Counted from the stretch's first letter, positions 27,380 through 36,511 are shown. The stretch: DNA of 64,000 nt from Hyphomicrobiales bacterium (GCA_900473045.1 UCKS01000051.1:1-64000); one strand, 5' to 3'. The notes: generated by a model not told the origin, from the letters alone. Numbers and translations are program-made.

Positions 27380-27512
27380 CCCTTCTTCTCCTCTGCGGGG
27401 AGAAGTGCCGAACGGAATGAGGTGATGAGGGGGTCTTTCCGCGAGCCCGAAGCGTACCGCCCCCTAATGCGGTCCTTCAGGCCACCTTCTCCCCGCTGGG
27501 GAGAAGACGGAG
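27380..27512. repeat. Rhizobial palindromic intergenic repeat, second copy
   Basis: Two inverted repeats are spaced about 100 bp apart: CTTCTCCTC / GGGGAGAAG (27385-27405, one wobble) and CTTCTCCCC / GGGGAGAAG (27486-27506, perfect). GATGAGGGGG lies between them. The arms and the GATGAGGGGG motif are shared with the element at 30-86. It ends eleven bases from the stop of the permease gene. The rest of the gap from 27097 holds nothing I recognise. Confidence 0.6.
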
Positions 27513-27522
27513 CCGCAATCAC

Positions 27523-28335
27523 CTACGCCCTCTGCCCCTGCCGCATCCTCTTCTCCAGCCGCCTCAATCCCAACGATAGCCCGACCGTCAGGATCAGATA
27601 GATATAGGCGACGATCGAATAGGTCTCGAAGAACCGGAACGAGCCGGACGCATAGATCTTGCCGGCCTGGGTGATATCGGCGACGCCGAGTACCGAGACC
27701 AGCGAACTATCCTTCACCATCGCCACGAAATCATTGCCGAGCGGCGGCAGGATGACGCGGATGGCCTGCGGAAAAACCACCAGTCGGAAGCGCTGGGTAC
27801 GCGACAGGCCGAGCGCCTTGGCCGCCTCGATCTGCCCCTTGTCGACCGATAGGATGCCGGCGCGAAAAACCTCGGCGATGAAGGCGGAATAGCCGATCGA
27901 CAGCGCGATGATCGCCCGCCACATCAAGGACAGGTCGCGCACCACCATCGGCTCGATGGCGCCTGCCGAAATCAGCGGCGACAGCAGGAAGTTGATTGCA
28001 ACGACCAGCGCCGGGGCGCCGGCAAAGGCGATATAGAACAATAAAACCAGGATCGGGATGCCGCGGATCACCTCGGTATAGAACCGGGCGATCTGGCGCA
28101 GCGCTGCGCGATCCGACAGCGCCATCAGCGCGATGCCGAGCCCCAAAGCTGTGGCGAAGAAGAAGCCGACCAGCGTCACGAAAATGGTGATGCCGATGCC
28201 GGCCGAAACGATGCTGAAGACCTGGCGGTAGACACCGCTGGAGATCACCACGGCCAGCGCCACGGCGATCACGGCAAGGGCGACCAGCCACCAGGGATAG
28301 TCGCCCTTCTGAGAAGTGTCGTGCGCAGGCGTCAT
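27523..28335 (-). CDS. Polar amino-acid ABC transporter permease
   Basis: 270-aa inner-membrane subunit. After an N-terminal helix it has the HisMQ-type domain: GIGITIFVTLVGFFFATALG, TEVIRGIPILVLLFYIAFA, and the EAA loop EAAKALGLSRTQRFRLVVFPQAIRVILPPLGN, which contacts the ATPase. The substrate-binding gene lies ten bases upstream. No ATPase gene is nearby, so it must use a subunit from elsewhere. Substrate probably a polar amino acid; not resolvable further. Confidence 0.88.
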   Translation of the reverse strand: MTPAHDTSQKGDYPWWLVALAVIAVALAVVISSGVYRQVFSIVSAGIGITIFVTLVGFFFATALGLGIALMALSDRAALRQIARFYTEVIRGIPILVLLFYIAFAGAPALVVAINFLLSPLISAGAIEPMVVRDLSLMWRAIIALSIGYSAFIAEVFRAGILSVDKGQIEAAKALGLSRTQRFRLVVFPQAIRVILPPLGNDFVAMVKDSSLVSVLGVADITQAGKIYASGSFRFFETYSIVAYIYLILTVGLSLGLRRLEKRMRQGQRA

Positions 28336-28345
28336 CGGGCGGCGA

Positions 28346-29143
28346 TCATTCGCCCATCTTGTAATCGACGAACCATTTCTGGTTCAACTTGTCGAGCGTG
28401 CCATCCGCCTTCAGTGCCGCAATGGCGGCATTGATCGGGGCGACCAGATCCGAGCCCTTCTTGAAGATGAAGCCGAAATCCTCGGTGCCGAGCGGCCCGC
28501 CGACGACCTTCAGGCCACCCGCCGAGGAATCGACATAGCCCTGGGCCGCGACGCTATCGGTCAGCACCGTATCGACATCGCCAGCCTTCAAGGCCTGCAC
28601 CGTCGCGCCAAATGTCTCGAATAGCTTTATGCGTGGGTTCTGTTCGTTGCCATCCAGTATTTCATAGACTGCCGTGTAAAACGGCGATGTACCGATCTGC
28701 GCGCCAATCAGGCCGTCCGTAAAGGCGCCAAACGTCTTGGCATCGGTGAAACGAGCCTCGTCGCCACGCACCAGCATGAACTGCTGCGAGCGCATATAGG
28801 GATCGGAGAAATCCACCTTTGCCTTGCGTTCGTCCTTGATGGTGATGCCGGTCATGCCGATATCGTACTGGCCGTCGGATACCGCCTGAATCATCGCGTC
28901 CCAGCTGGTGTTCTGATACTCGATCTTGAAATTCAGCCGTTTGGCGATTTCTTCCATCGCGTCATATTCCCAGCCGATCGCCTTACCGCTCTTCGGATCG
29001 ACGAACTGGACCGGTGGATAGGCATTCTCGGTCACCACAATAACGGTGCGCCCAGCCAGATCCGGCAGATCGGCGGCGGCAACGCTCAAGGGTGCAAGAA
29101 CAAGGGCGGTCAGGCCGGCGAGAAGGGTGCGGCGGGAAAACAT
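28346..29143 (-). CDS. Amino-acid ABC transporter substrate-binding protein (family 3)
   Basis: 265-aa periplasmic protein with a signal peptide ending near SVAAAD. The N-terminus carries SRRTLLAG, so Tat export is possible. The SBP_bac_3 signature [29 protein letters not shown] lies near residues 42-71, and the ligand-contact [20 protein letters not shown] follows near 100-120. It captures an amino acid or similar solute and passes it to the permease encoded just downstream. Confidence 0.88.
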   Translation of the reverse strand: MFSRRTLLAGLTALVLAPLSVAAADLPDLAGRTVIVVTENAYPPVQFVDPKSGKAIGWEYDAMEEIAKRLNFKIEYQNTSWDAMIQAVSDGQYDIGMTGITIKDERKAKVDFSDPYMRSQQFMLVRGDEARFTDAKTFGAFTDGLIGAQIGTSPFYTAVYEILDGNEQNPRIKLFETFGATVQALKAGDVDTVLTDSVAAQGYVDSSAGGLKVVGGPLGTEDFGFIFKKGSDLVAPINAAIAALKADGTLDKLNQKWFVDYKMGE

Positions 29144-29403
29144 GGGTGGCTCCTGAATTGTGGCGACCGGAACCTGTCACATCTCAAGAGGGGGTGGCAA
29201 GGGCATGCGCCACATCCATGGCGCAAATTCGGGAAAGACGCAGCGCCGCAGAAGGTTTTTCGGCAAAACTGTTTCAACGGTTGCCAGCTCTGTCCACCTG
29301 GCCACTCTCTCCGCCGCCCTCGCAACCTTGAATGTGCAGGCGTGCGCTCTCTATACCCGGTTACGTGCCATCGTCCGGCATGGCCTGAGGAGGAGGACAG
29401 ACG

Positions 29404-30687
29404 TTGGTCTCAGAGAAAGCCCTGATCTCGAAAATCACCTGGCGCATGATGCCCTTTCTGGGTTTGCTCTATCTCATCGCCTATATTGACCGCCAGAATG
29501 TCAGCTACGCGAAGCTTCAGATGGTCGGTGACCTCGGCATGAGCGAATATGCCTATGGGCTCGGCGCCTCCCTGTTCTTCATCGGCTATTTTCTGTTCGA
29601 GATACCGAGCAACCTCTTTCTCAACCGTTTTGGCGCCAGCCGATGGTTTGCCCGCATTCTGGTATCCTGGGGGATCGTCACGATCGCGCTCGCCTATACC
29701 CAGAGCCCGACGATGTTCTACGTACTGCGCTTCCTTCTCGGCGTCTGCGAGGCCGGCTTCTTTCCCGGCGTGCTGTATCTGCTGACACTGTGGTTTCCCA
29801 AGGATTATCGCGGCCGGATGATCGGCCTCTTCATGATCTTCAGTGCATTGGCCAATGCCATCGGCGCGCCACTCGGCGGCATGCTGCTCGAACTGGATGG
29901 CTTCCTTGGTTATGCCGGCTGGGAATGGGTCTTTCTCGCTACCGGCCTGCCGGCGGTCATTGCTGGTATCGTCACGTTCTTCTATCTCGACGACACGCCG
30001 CAAAAGGCAAAATTCCTCACCGAGGATGAAAAGCGCTGGCTTCAGGACCGGATTGCATCCGAAAATTCCGGCATGGAAGACCATGCAGACAACGGCTTCA
30101 AGGCGCTGACCAATCCGCGCGTGCTGCTGATGTCGCTGTGCTACGTCGGCTTTCCGCTGGCCGCCTACGGCCTCAGCTACTGGCTGCCGACGATCGTCAA
30201 GAGTTTCGGCGTGTCGGATATTGCCAACGGCTTCATCAACATCATTCCCTGGGTGATTGTCGCCATCGCGCTCTATGTGGTGCCGTCCGCCGCCGACAAA
30301 TCGGAAAACAAGACGCCCTATATCGTCATTCCGGCCTTTGTCGGGGCACTTTGCCTGCTTCTCTCGGCACTGGTGACCAACCCGGCACTGCAGTTTTCTT
30401 TCCTGTGCGTCGCCGCCGCCGGGATTTTTGCGGGCCAGCCGGTATTCTGGAGCCTGCCGTCGCGCTTCCTCAAGGGAGCCGGTGCTGCCGCCGGCATTGC
30501 CGCGATCAATTCCGTCGGCAATCTCGGCGGCTTCGTCGCCCAGAATGTCGTACCCGGCATCCGCGATTATACCGGCAGCACGATCGCGCCGATGTTCTTC
30601 CTTGCCGCCTGCCTCGCCTCTGCCGGTATCCTGGTGATCGTGGTGCAGCGGATGTTTTTGACGCGCCAGACAGCCGAAGCGCATTGA
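29404..30687 (+). CDS. MFS transporter, anion:cation symporter family
   Basis: 427 aa with 12 predicted membrane helices. The family marks are YIDRQNVSYAKLQM in helix 1, FFIGYFLFEIPSNLFLNRFGASRWFARI between helices 2 and 3, and LTLWFPKDYRGRMIGLFM. ACS members import organic anions such as tartrate, phthalate or galactonate with protons or sodium; the substrate is not clear here. Start TTG 29404 is supported by GGAGG seven bases upstream. No catabolic genes adjoin. Confidence 0.87.
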   Translation: MVSEKALISKITWRMMPFLGLLYLIAYIDRQNVSYAKLQMVGDLGMSEYAYGLGASLFFIGYFLFEIPSNLFLNRFGASRWFARILVSWGIVTIALAYTQSPTMFYVLRFLLGVCEAGFFPGVLYLLTLWFPKDYRGRMIGLFMIFSALANAIGAPLGGMLLELDGFLGYAGWEWVFLATGLPAVIAGIVTFFYLDDTPQKAKFLTEDEKRWLQDRIASENSGMEDHADNGFKALTNPRVLLMSLCYVGFPLAAYGLSYWLPTIVKSFGVSDIANGFINIIPWVIVAIALYVVPSAADKSENKTPYIVIPAFVGALCLLLSALVTNPALQFSFLCVAAAGIFAGQPVFWSLPSRFLKGAGAAAGIAAINSVGNLGGFVAQNVVPGIRDYTGSTIAPMFFLAACLASAGILVIVVQRMFLTRQTAEAH

Positions 30688-30718
30688 CCGGCCGGATGCT
30701 CCAACCTTCAGGCATGAC

Positions 30719-31546
30719 CTATTCGGGCTTGTGCGCCCCGATCGAGAACGACAACGGAATGCGCGGCAGCCCCGGCGCCTGTTCGAACTGGTCTTCGCCG
30801 GTCTCGATCATGCCCGGATAATGCCGCCAGACCAGGATTTCGTGCTCGTTGAGGAAGTCGAGCGCCAGTCCGGCTTTCAGCAGCGCGTTGACGGTATCGC
30901 TGAGCGGGTGCAGCCATTCGTACATGCGCTGGTGCGTCAGCGGCCGCTCGTCGCCGGTATAGGTATGGGTTTCCTCAAACAGCAGCGGCTGGTCGACAGG
31001 CGTGCGCCAGCCATAGGCGAGCGACAGGCTGCCATGCTCCGTGCCTTCGTACTGGTACATCTGCGGATGTCCGTCGAGCAGGTAGAGACGTCCGCCGGGA
31101 CGCAGCAGGCTGGCAACGACCTTGGCCCACCCAAAGATATCCGGTAGCCAGTGAATGGCGCCCCAGGTGACGAAGACGATATCGTAGGTCCGGTGCTCCA
31201 GCACCGCTGCCGCATCATAGACCGAGGCCTCCACGAAGGTTGCCTCTGTCCCTGCCCTCTGAGCAAAATCCCGCGCGGCAGCGATGGCGACCGGGGAAAA
31301 ATCAAGTCCGGTGACGGAACGCGCGCCCAGATGCTTCAGGCTCAGCGTGTCGAGCCCGATATGGCATTGCAGATGAACGATGTCCTTACCGGCGATATCG
31401 CCGATTTCGCTTGCTTCCAGTGCATGCAGCGACGAGGCGCCGGCAAGCACCCGGCCGATGCGGTAGCTGCCCGTCGTGTCGGTCGCATGCAGTCCCGCCC
31501 GGTCGTCCCAGTTCAGCCGGTTGGTTTCGATATAATCGTTCAACAT
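30719..31546 (-). CDS. SAM-dependent methyltransferase
   Basis: 275 aa. IVHLQCHIGLDTLSLKHLGARSVTGLDFSPVAIAAARDFAQRAG contains motif I and the acidic loop; VFVTWGAIHWLPD and LLRPGGRLYLLDGHP follow. It belongs to the class I family; the HLQCHIGLDTLS form of motif I is shared with a group of uncharacterised proteobacterial methyltransferases. ATG 31546 has GGGGGAAG just upstream. It lies between the MFS gene and the rplS terminator. Confidence 0.83.
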   Translation of the reverse strand: MLNDYIETNRLNWDDRAGLHATDTTGSYRIGRVLAGASSLHALEASEIGDIAGKDIVHLQCHIGLDTLSLKHLGARSVTGLDFSPVAIAAARDFAQRAGTEATFVEASVYDAAAVLEHRTYDIVFVTWGAIHWLPDIFGWAKVVASLLRPGGRLYLLDGHPQMYQYEGTEHGSLSLAYGWRTPVDQPLLFEETHTYTGDERPLTHQRMYEWLHPLSDTVNALLKAGLALDFLNEHEILVWRHYPGMIETGEDQFEQAPGLPRIPLSFSIGAHKPE

Positions 31547-31581
31547 GTTCTTCCCCCAAAGAATGCCCCTGCCAAAACAGA

Positions 31582-31607
31582 AAAAGGCGGCCCGAAGACC
31601 GCCTTTT
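31582..31607 (-). terminator. Terminator of rplS
   Basis: 9-bp stem AAAAGGCGG / CCGCCTTTT with an eight-base loop, 26 bases after the rplS stop. The arms supply T-runs on both strands, so it can work in either direction. Confidence 0.85.
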
Positions 31608-31632
31608 CCAACCAATCCCTGGGGATTGAAAC

Positions 31633-32175
31633 TTATTCTGCTGCCGGCTCGGCTGCTGCTGCAGCGGCTGCTTCTTCAGCGCCCTTGGCTGCGGCGGCTT
31701 CTGCTGCTGCCTTTTCGGCGGCCAGAGCCTGTGCTGCTGCGACCTTTTCAGCTTCCAGACGTGCCTTTTCTTCGGCAACGGCGGCGCGTTCGGCGTCGTT
31801 CAGCTTGCGGGCGCGAACGCCGGTGTCTTCAACGATACGAGCCGACTTACCGCGACGATCGCGCAGGTAGTACAGCTTGGCGCGACGGACCTTACCGCGA
31901 CGAACGATTTCGACGCCTTCGACCATCGGCGAGTAAACCGGGAATACGCGTTCGACGCCTTCACCGTAGGAAATCTTGCGGACCGTGAAGCTTTCGTTGA
32001 TGCCACCGCCGGAACGGGCAATGCAAACGCCTTCATAGGCCTGGATACGGGTACGGGTACCTTCCGTCACGCGAACGTTGACGCGGAGGGTGTCGCCTGC
32101 CGAAAATTCCGGAAGCGTGCGCTTGGCGGCAATCTTGGCGGCCTGTTCGGCTTCCAGCTGCTGGATGATGTTCAT
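31633..32175 (-). CDS. rplS: 50S ribosomal protein L19 with Ala/Glu-rich tail
   Basis: 180 aa. The first 125 residues are a normal L19 ([67 protein letters not shown]), at the interface of 30S and 50S. A roughly 55-residue Ala/Glu/Lys tail follows, likely helical or disordered. Such tails occur in rhizobial L19; their role is unknown. In most bacteria rplS follows trmD directly, but here about 3 kb of transporter genes lie between. Confidence 0.96.
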   Translation of the reverse strand: MNIIQQLEAEQAAKIAAKRTLPEFSAGDTLRVNVRVTEGTRTRIQAYEGVCIARSGGGINESFTVRKISYGEGVERVFPVYSPMVEGVEIVRRGKVRRAKLYYLRDRRGKSARIVEDTGVRARKLNDAERAAVAEEKARLEAEKVAAAQALAAEKAAAEAAAAKGAEEAAAAAAAEPAAE

Positions 32176-32481
32176 GGGTCTAACCTTCTCAAGTTCTTCT
32201 GCAACAGCCAGAGCGCTCGATCGAACCTGTTGGATCGGACCTCAGATGAGGCGCCTCAAGGTTTTGTTCCTCTTTGAGAGAAACAGGAGCGAATTCACCA
32301 TTCTTTGTTTTCGGCTGACGGGATTTTTCCCGAACCGGTCGGGCGAATACACCAAAGCGCAGCCTTTGTCATCCCCGGACGACAAAAATTCTCCCAGCCG
32401 CAAGGCGGCGGAGGATGATTCCCGCGTCTTGCCGCCGGTTGACCTGCAGGCTATGTCGGATTCTACCGCTGGAGGAGCGTC
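32176..32481. other. Intergenic region between rplS and the TauE permease gene
   Basis: Holds the divergent promoters of rplS and of the permease. The only clear structure is a 12-bp perfect palindrome, TGAGGCGCCTCA (32247-32258). No gene or known RNA is recognised. Confidence 0.4.
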
Positions 32482-33228
32482 ATGTCCATATCCACTGCCA
32501 TTCTGCTGTTTGTCGCAGGTTTCCTGTCGAGTGCCGTCAATGCGGTTGCTGGCGGCGGCACGTTTTTGACCTTCGGCGCCATGACGCTGACCGGCCTGCC
32601 GCCGATCGTCGCCAATGCCACCTCCTCCATCGTCCAGTTTCCAGGCTACGTGACCTCGGCACTCGCTTACCGCAAGGAAATCTGGGCAGACCGCCGCGAG
32701 GCTGCCATCCTCGGCGTGCTTTCGCTGATCGGCGGCCTTGCCGGCGCGCTGATCCTGCTGTCGCTGTCCAACCCTTCGTTTCGGGCTTTGGTCCCCTGGC
32801 TTTTGATCGCCGCGACGGTGACCTTCGCCGCCGGTCCGCTTCTGCGGCCGAAATCGGCTACCGACGATGGGCCGATCAGCCCCTTCGGCTTGCTCGGCCA
32901 GTTCGCCACCGCCATTTATGGCGGCTTCTTCGGCGCCGGCATGGGCATCATGATGCTGGCCGTACTCGGCCTGTCCAAGGGTGGCGACTATCACCGGCTG
33001 AACGCGCTCAAAAACTTTCTCGCCATGGTCATCGCCGCCGTTGCCATCGTCGTCTTTGCCGGCGGCAATGTCGTCGGCTGGCTGCAGGCCGCCGTCATGA
33101 TCCCCGGCGGCGCGCTCGGCGGCTATGCCGGCGTCTGGCTCGCCCGCCGCGTCCCGCAAGCGCTGATCCGCGGCCTGGTCGTCGCCGTCGGCCTGCTTCT
33201 GGCGGTCTATTATTTCGTCACGGGGTAA
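32482..33228 (+). CDS. TauE/SafE-family (TSUP) sulfite/anion exporter
   Basis: 248 aa with about eight membrane helices. The family repeats are visible: FLSSAVNAVAGGGTFLTF in the first half and FATAIYGGFFGAGMGIMML in the second, each containing the Gly-rich reentrant motif. TSUP proteins move sulfite, sulfonates or other sulfur-containing organic anions. TGGAGGAG lies six bases before the ATG. It is convergent with the tetR gene. Confidence 0.87.
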   Translation: MSISTAILLFVAGFLSSAVNAVAGGGTFLTFGAMTLTGLPPIVANATSSIVQFPGYVTSALAYRKEIWADRREAAILGVLSLIGGLAGALILLSLSNPSFRALVPWLLIAATVTFAAGPLLRPKSATDDGPISPFGLLGQFATAIYGGFFGAGMGIMMLAVLGLSKGGDYHRLNALKNFLAMVIAAVAIVVFAGGNVVGWLQAAVMIPGGALGGYAGVWLARRVPQALIRGLVVAVGLLLAVYYFVTG

Positions 33229-33236
33229 GGCCCTGC

Positions 33237-33830
33237 CTATTTCACCCGCAATCCTTCCAGCAAGGTACGAAAACCCTGCACCGCCCGCCTGGACGTCGCC
33301 TGCGGATCATCGGAGTTGGCGATCCACAGGGCGGCGTTGCTGCTGGCGCCATTGATCAGCCGCGCGGTCACTTCTTCGTCGACATCGACGATTACACCAT
33401 CCTGCTTGAGTTTACTGAGGCTTTGCTTCAGCGCGGCGACGCAACCGTTTGTGGTCGGCCATTGCGAGATGTCGCCCAGTACGGCTGGGCCGTCGCGAAA
33501 CATGATCCTTTGGATCTCCGGCTCCAGCGCCATCTCGATATAGGTCGAGCACTCATCGACAAAGCCCTGCCAGCGGGTCGGGGCGCCGGCCGAAACGACA
33601 TGCAACCGCACCGTCATCTCGGCATCGATTTCCTGGATCACCGCCTGCAGCAAGCCCTTCTTGTCACCGAAATGGTGGTACAGCGCGCCGCGCGTCAGGC
33701 CCGCCGCCGCCGTGAAATCATCCATCGACGATTCCGCATAGCCGACCGTGCCAAAGGCATGGCGGGCAGCGGCCAGCAACTTGGCACGCGTTTCGGCAAT
33801 CATTTCCGGGCGAGGCTTGATTATCCTCAT
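33237..33830 (-). CDS. TetR-family transcriptional repressor
   Basis: 197 aa. Residues about 10-56 form the TetR DNA-binding domain: RAKLLAAARHAFGTVGYAESSMDDFTAAAGLTRGALYHHFGDKKGLL. The C-terminal ligand domain is of the AcrR/TetR_C type. ATG 33830 follows CAGGAG by about nine bases; an open frame continues upstream through the operators and is rejected. Divergent from an MFS exporter; four identical-pattern palindromes lie between them. Confidence 0.9.
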   Translation of the reverse strand: MRIIKPRPEMIAETRAKLLAAARHAFGTVGYAESSMDDFTAAAGLTRGALYHHFGDKKGLLQAVIQEIDAEMTVRLHVVSAGAPTRWQGFVDECSTYIEMALEPEIQRIMFRDGPAVLGDISQWPTTNGCVAALKQSLSKLKQDGVIVDVDEEVTARLINGASSNAALWIANSDDPQATSRRAVQGFRTLLEGLRVK

Positions 33831-33851
33831 CGAGATGAGCTCCTGGTTTAC

Positions 33852-33939
33852 ATACGCGACGTATTTATTTTTACATACGCTGCGTATTTTAATTGACATA
33901 CGTGCCGTATGCAACCATGTTATTTCATACGCCACGTAT
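33852..33939. promoter_or_regulatory. Four tandem TetR operators, ATACG-N3-CGTAT
   Basis: Perfect 13-bp palindromes ATACG-N3-CGTAT lie at 33852-33864, 33875-33887, 33898-33910 and 33927-33939. The core arms are identical and only the three central bases vary (CGA, CTG, TGC, CCA). Most also show flanking AC.../...GT symmetry. Spacing between site starts is 23, 23 and 29 bp. Their position between the divergent tetR and MFS genes makes them the likely binding sites of the repressor on both promoters. Confidence 0.85.
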
Positions 33940-33975
33940 GTAAGTGATTTGTCAGCATGATTGTAGGAGCATTCC

Positions 33976-35199
33976 ATGTCCAACCCTTACAAGGAAATAT
34001 TCAGCGTGCCGGGGGCCAAGGCCTTCTCCGCCGCTGGCTTCTTCGCCCGGCTGCCGATTGCCATGGCGCCGATCGGCATTGTCGCGATGCTGTCGCAGAC
34101 ACGCGGTGATTACTGGGTCGCCGGCGCAGTTTCGGCAACCTTTGCACTCACCAACGCGCTCGTCGCACCGCAGGTCTCGCGCCTGGTGGACCGGTTCGGG
34201 CAAACCGCGATCATTGTGCCAAGCACGATTGTCTCGGTGATCGCCTTTGTCCTCCTCATCCTTTCGGCAAACCAGAACTGGCCGGAATGGACCATGTTCG
34301 CCGCAGCCCTTCTTGCTGCGGCCATGCCCAGCATGCCGGCCATGCTGCGGGCGCGCTGGACGGAGATTTTTCGCGGCCGCCCCGAGCTGAACACCGCCTT
34401 TGCGTTTGAATCCGCAGCCGACGAACTGGTGTACATCGCCGGCGCCTCGCTGTCGGTCGGGCTGGCGGTCTCGCTGTTTCCCGAGGCAGGCATGCTGATC
34501 TCAACGATTTTCCTGGCCATTGGAACTGCCGCCTTTGCCCTGCAGCGCTCGACCGAACCGGCTGTACGCCTGGGGATAACCGGAACAGTCCGGACATCGG
34601 CCATTCGCCTGCGGTCCGTGCAGATCATCACACTGGCGCTGATCTTCGTCGGCTCGATGTTTGCGACAGCCGAGGTCACCACCGTTGCCATGACCAAGGA
34701 ACTCGGCCAGCCGGGCGCCGCCAGCTTGGTCATCGGCGTCTACGCGATCGGATCCTTCGTTGTTGGCCTTGTGCTAGGCGCTTTGAATCTGCACACGCCG
34801 CTGCAAAAGCAGCTGCTGATCGCCGTCAGTGTTCTGGCCATCACCGCTTTGCCCTTGCTGATCGCCGGGACGGTTCCGTTTCTGGCTCTCGCTGTCTTCG
34901 TCAGCGGCATCGCCATCTCGCCCACCTTCATCACGGCCTTCGGCCTGATCGAGCGCCGGGTGCCGGAATCGATGCTGACGGAAGGCATCACCTGGGTCAC
35001 CACCGGCATCGGCATCGGCATGGCATTGGGCGCGTTTCTGGCCGGCTGGGTCGTCGACAGTTTCGGCGCGCAGAACGGCTTCTGGCTGTCCGTCGCGGCC
35101 GGCGTGGCTACTGTCGTCATCGTTGCGTTGGGGCAGAAGACCCTTGGCGGTGGCAGGCTGGACATAACCGGCGATGCGCTGCCCCATGCGGCGGAGTAA
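33976..35199 (+). CDS. MFS transporter, probable drug efflux
   Basis: 407 aa with 12 predicted membrane helices. The N-terminus FFARLPIAMAPIGIVAML and the motif-A-like RLVDRFGQ loop, the central basic loop and IGVYAIGSFVVGLVLG fit MFS exporters of the YcaD / purine-efflux-like groups. Control by the divergent TetR repressor suggests induction by an exported compound. The likely role is efflux; the substrate is unknown. It ends at a strong bidirectional terminator shared with trmD. Confidence 0.86.
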   Translation: MSNPYKEIFSVPGAKAFSAAGFFARLPIAMAPIGIVAMLSQTRGDYWVAGAVSATFALTNALVAPQVSRLVDRFGQTAIIVPSTIVSVIAFVLLILSANQNWPEWTMFAAALLAAAMPSMPAMLRARWTEIFRGRPELNTAFAFESAADELVYIAGASLSVGLAVSLFPEAGMLISTIFLAIGTAAFALQRSTEPAVRLGITGTVRTSAIRLRSVQIITLALIFVGSMFATAEVTTVAMTKELGQPGAASLVIGVYAIGSFVVGLVLGALNLHTPLQKQLLIAVSVLAITALPLLIAGTVPFLALAVFVSGIAISPTFITAFGLIERRVPESMLTEGITWVTTGIGIGMALGAFLAGWVVDSFGAQNGFWLSVAAGVATVVIVALGQKTLGGGRLDITGDALPHAAE

Positions 35200-35205
35200 A
35201 CCCGC

Positions 35206-35240
35206 AACAGCATGGCGCGCTGGACCAGCGCCATGCTGTT
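35206..35240. terminator. Bidirectional terminator between MFS gene and trmD
   Basis: 13-bp perfect stem AACAGCATGGCGC / GCGCCATGCTGTT with a nine-base loop. It lies seven bases after the MFS stop and 24 bases beyond the trmD stop on the other strand. The T content after each arm is modest. Confidence 0.7.
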
Positions 35241-35263
35241 TATGATGAAGCCCAGCATAGGGC

Positions 35264-35944
35264 CTATTTTTTCAGGAGGTCCGGTCTGCGTTCAACTGTC
35301 AGCCGCTTTGCCTCCGCTTCACGCCATTTGGCGATGTCCCCGTGATGGCCGGAGGTCAGCACGGCCGGGATTTCCCGTCCCTCGAACACGGGCGGCCGCG
35401 TATAGTGCGGATGCTCAAGTAATCCGCCTTCGAAACTTTCATGCACGCCGGAAAGATCGTTGCCCATGACGCCGGGCAGGATGCGCACGATGGCATCGAG
35501 CAGGATCAGCGCTGCCGGTTCGCCGCCGGAGAGAATATAATCGCCGATCGAAACCTCTTCGAGTTCTCGGCCGTCGATCACCCGCTGGTCGACGCCTTCG
35601 AACCGCCCGCAAACAATGATCGCACCCGGACCGTCAGCCAGTTCGCGCACCCGTTCCTGCGTCAACGGTTTGCCGCGCGGGCTCATCAGAAGACGGGGGC
35701 GGTTGTCGCCATCGGACGCATGATCGATGGCCTTGGCCAGAATATCGGCCCGCAACACCATGCCAGCTCCGCCGCCAGCCGGCGTGTCATCGACGGTACG
35801 GTGTTTGTCCTCGGCAAAGTCGCGGATTTGTAAGGTATCGATCGCCCACTGACCCCGCTCCAGCGCCTTGCCGGACAGCGAATGGCCAAGATGCCCCGGA
35901 AACATGTCCGGATAGAGCGTGAGGATGGTGGCGCGGAAGGGCAA
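35264..35944 (-). CDS. trmD: tRNA (guanine-N1)-methyltransferase
   Basis: 226-aa SPOUT enzyme that makes m1G37 in tRNAs reading CNN-type codons and prevents frameshifting. The knot motifs are intact: [46 protein letters not shown]. The C-terminal [29 protein letters not shown] binds tRNA. The start is four bases from the rimM stop, so the two are coupled. Confidence 0.96.
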   Translation of the reverse strand: MPFRATILTLYPDMFPGHLGHSLSGKALERGQWAIDTLQIRDFAEDKHRTVDDTPAGGGAGMVLRADILAKAIDHASDGDNRPRLLMSPRGKPLTQERVRELADGPGAIIVCGRFEGVDQRVIDGRELEEVSIGDYILSGGEPAALILLDAIVRILPGVMGNDLSGVHESFEGGLLEHPHYTRPPVFEGREIPAVLTSGHHGDIAKWREAEAKRLTVERRPDLLKK

Positions 35945-35947
35945 GGC

Positions 35948-36511
35948 TTACTTCGCCTTCGGCTTGAACTGCTTCGTCGGGTCCTCGTCCTTGTCTTCGG
36001 TCAAGCCGGCCGCAAGCGGATCAACCAGCATCGTACCGGCTTCCAGATCGATTTCCAGAACCGACCATTCGGTAAACGGGATCAGCACCGGGCGCTTGCC
36101 GGGGCCTTTCAGCTCGAGCAGATCACCCGCACCAAAATCGAACACGCCGGTCACCGTGCCATAGCTCTTGCCATCGGCATCGAGCGCTTCAAGGCCCTCG
36201 AGATCGGCATAGAAGAATTCGTCCTCGTCGAGATCGTCATCCGGCAGGTTGTCGCGCTCGACATAGAGCTCCAGCCCGTTCAGCGCTTCGGCCGTGTTAC
36301 GGTCGTTGACGCCGCGAAACCGCACGACGACGACGTTCTTCATCTCGCGCACTTCCAGAACCTCGAACGTGCGTCCGTCCTCGGCATGCAGATGGCCATA
36401 ATCGCCGATCGCGGTCGGCTCCTCGGCAAACGATTTGACGCGCACTTCGCCGCGCAACCCTTGCGCGCCGCCGATCGTTCCCATCAGCACAGGATTTTTG
36501 AGTTTGCTCAT
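35948..36511 (-). CDS. rimM: Ribosome maturation factor RimM
   Basis: 187 aa. N-terminal RimM domain (VLMGTIGGAQGLRGEVRVKSFAEEPTAI) and a C-terminal PRC barrel (EDEFFYADLEGLEALDADGKSYGTVTGVFDFGAGDLLEL), which binds S19 during 30S head assembly. The tail is acidic/basic and longer than usual. It is downstream of rpsP across a 92-bp gap that holds a hairpin with a short T-run, and upstream of trmD. Confidence 0.95.
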   Translation of the reverse strand: MSKLKNPVLMGTIGGAQGLRGEVRVKSFAEEPTAIGDYGHLHAEDGRTFEVLEVREMKNVVVVRFRGVNDRNTAEALNGLELYVERDNLPDDDLDEDEFFYADLEGLEALDADGKSYGTVTGVFDFGAGDLLELKGPGKRPVLIPFTEWSVLEIDLEAGTMLVDPLAAGLTEDKDEDPTKQFKPKAK

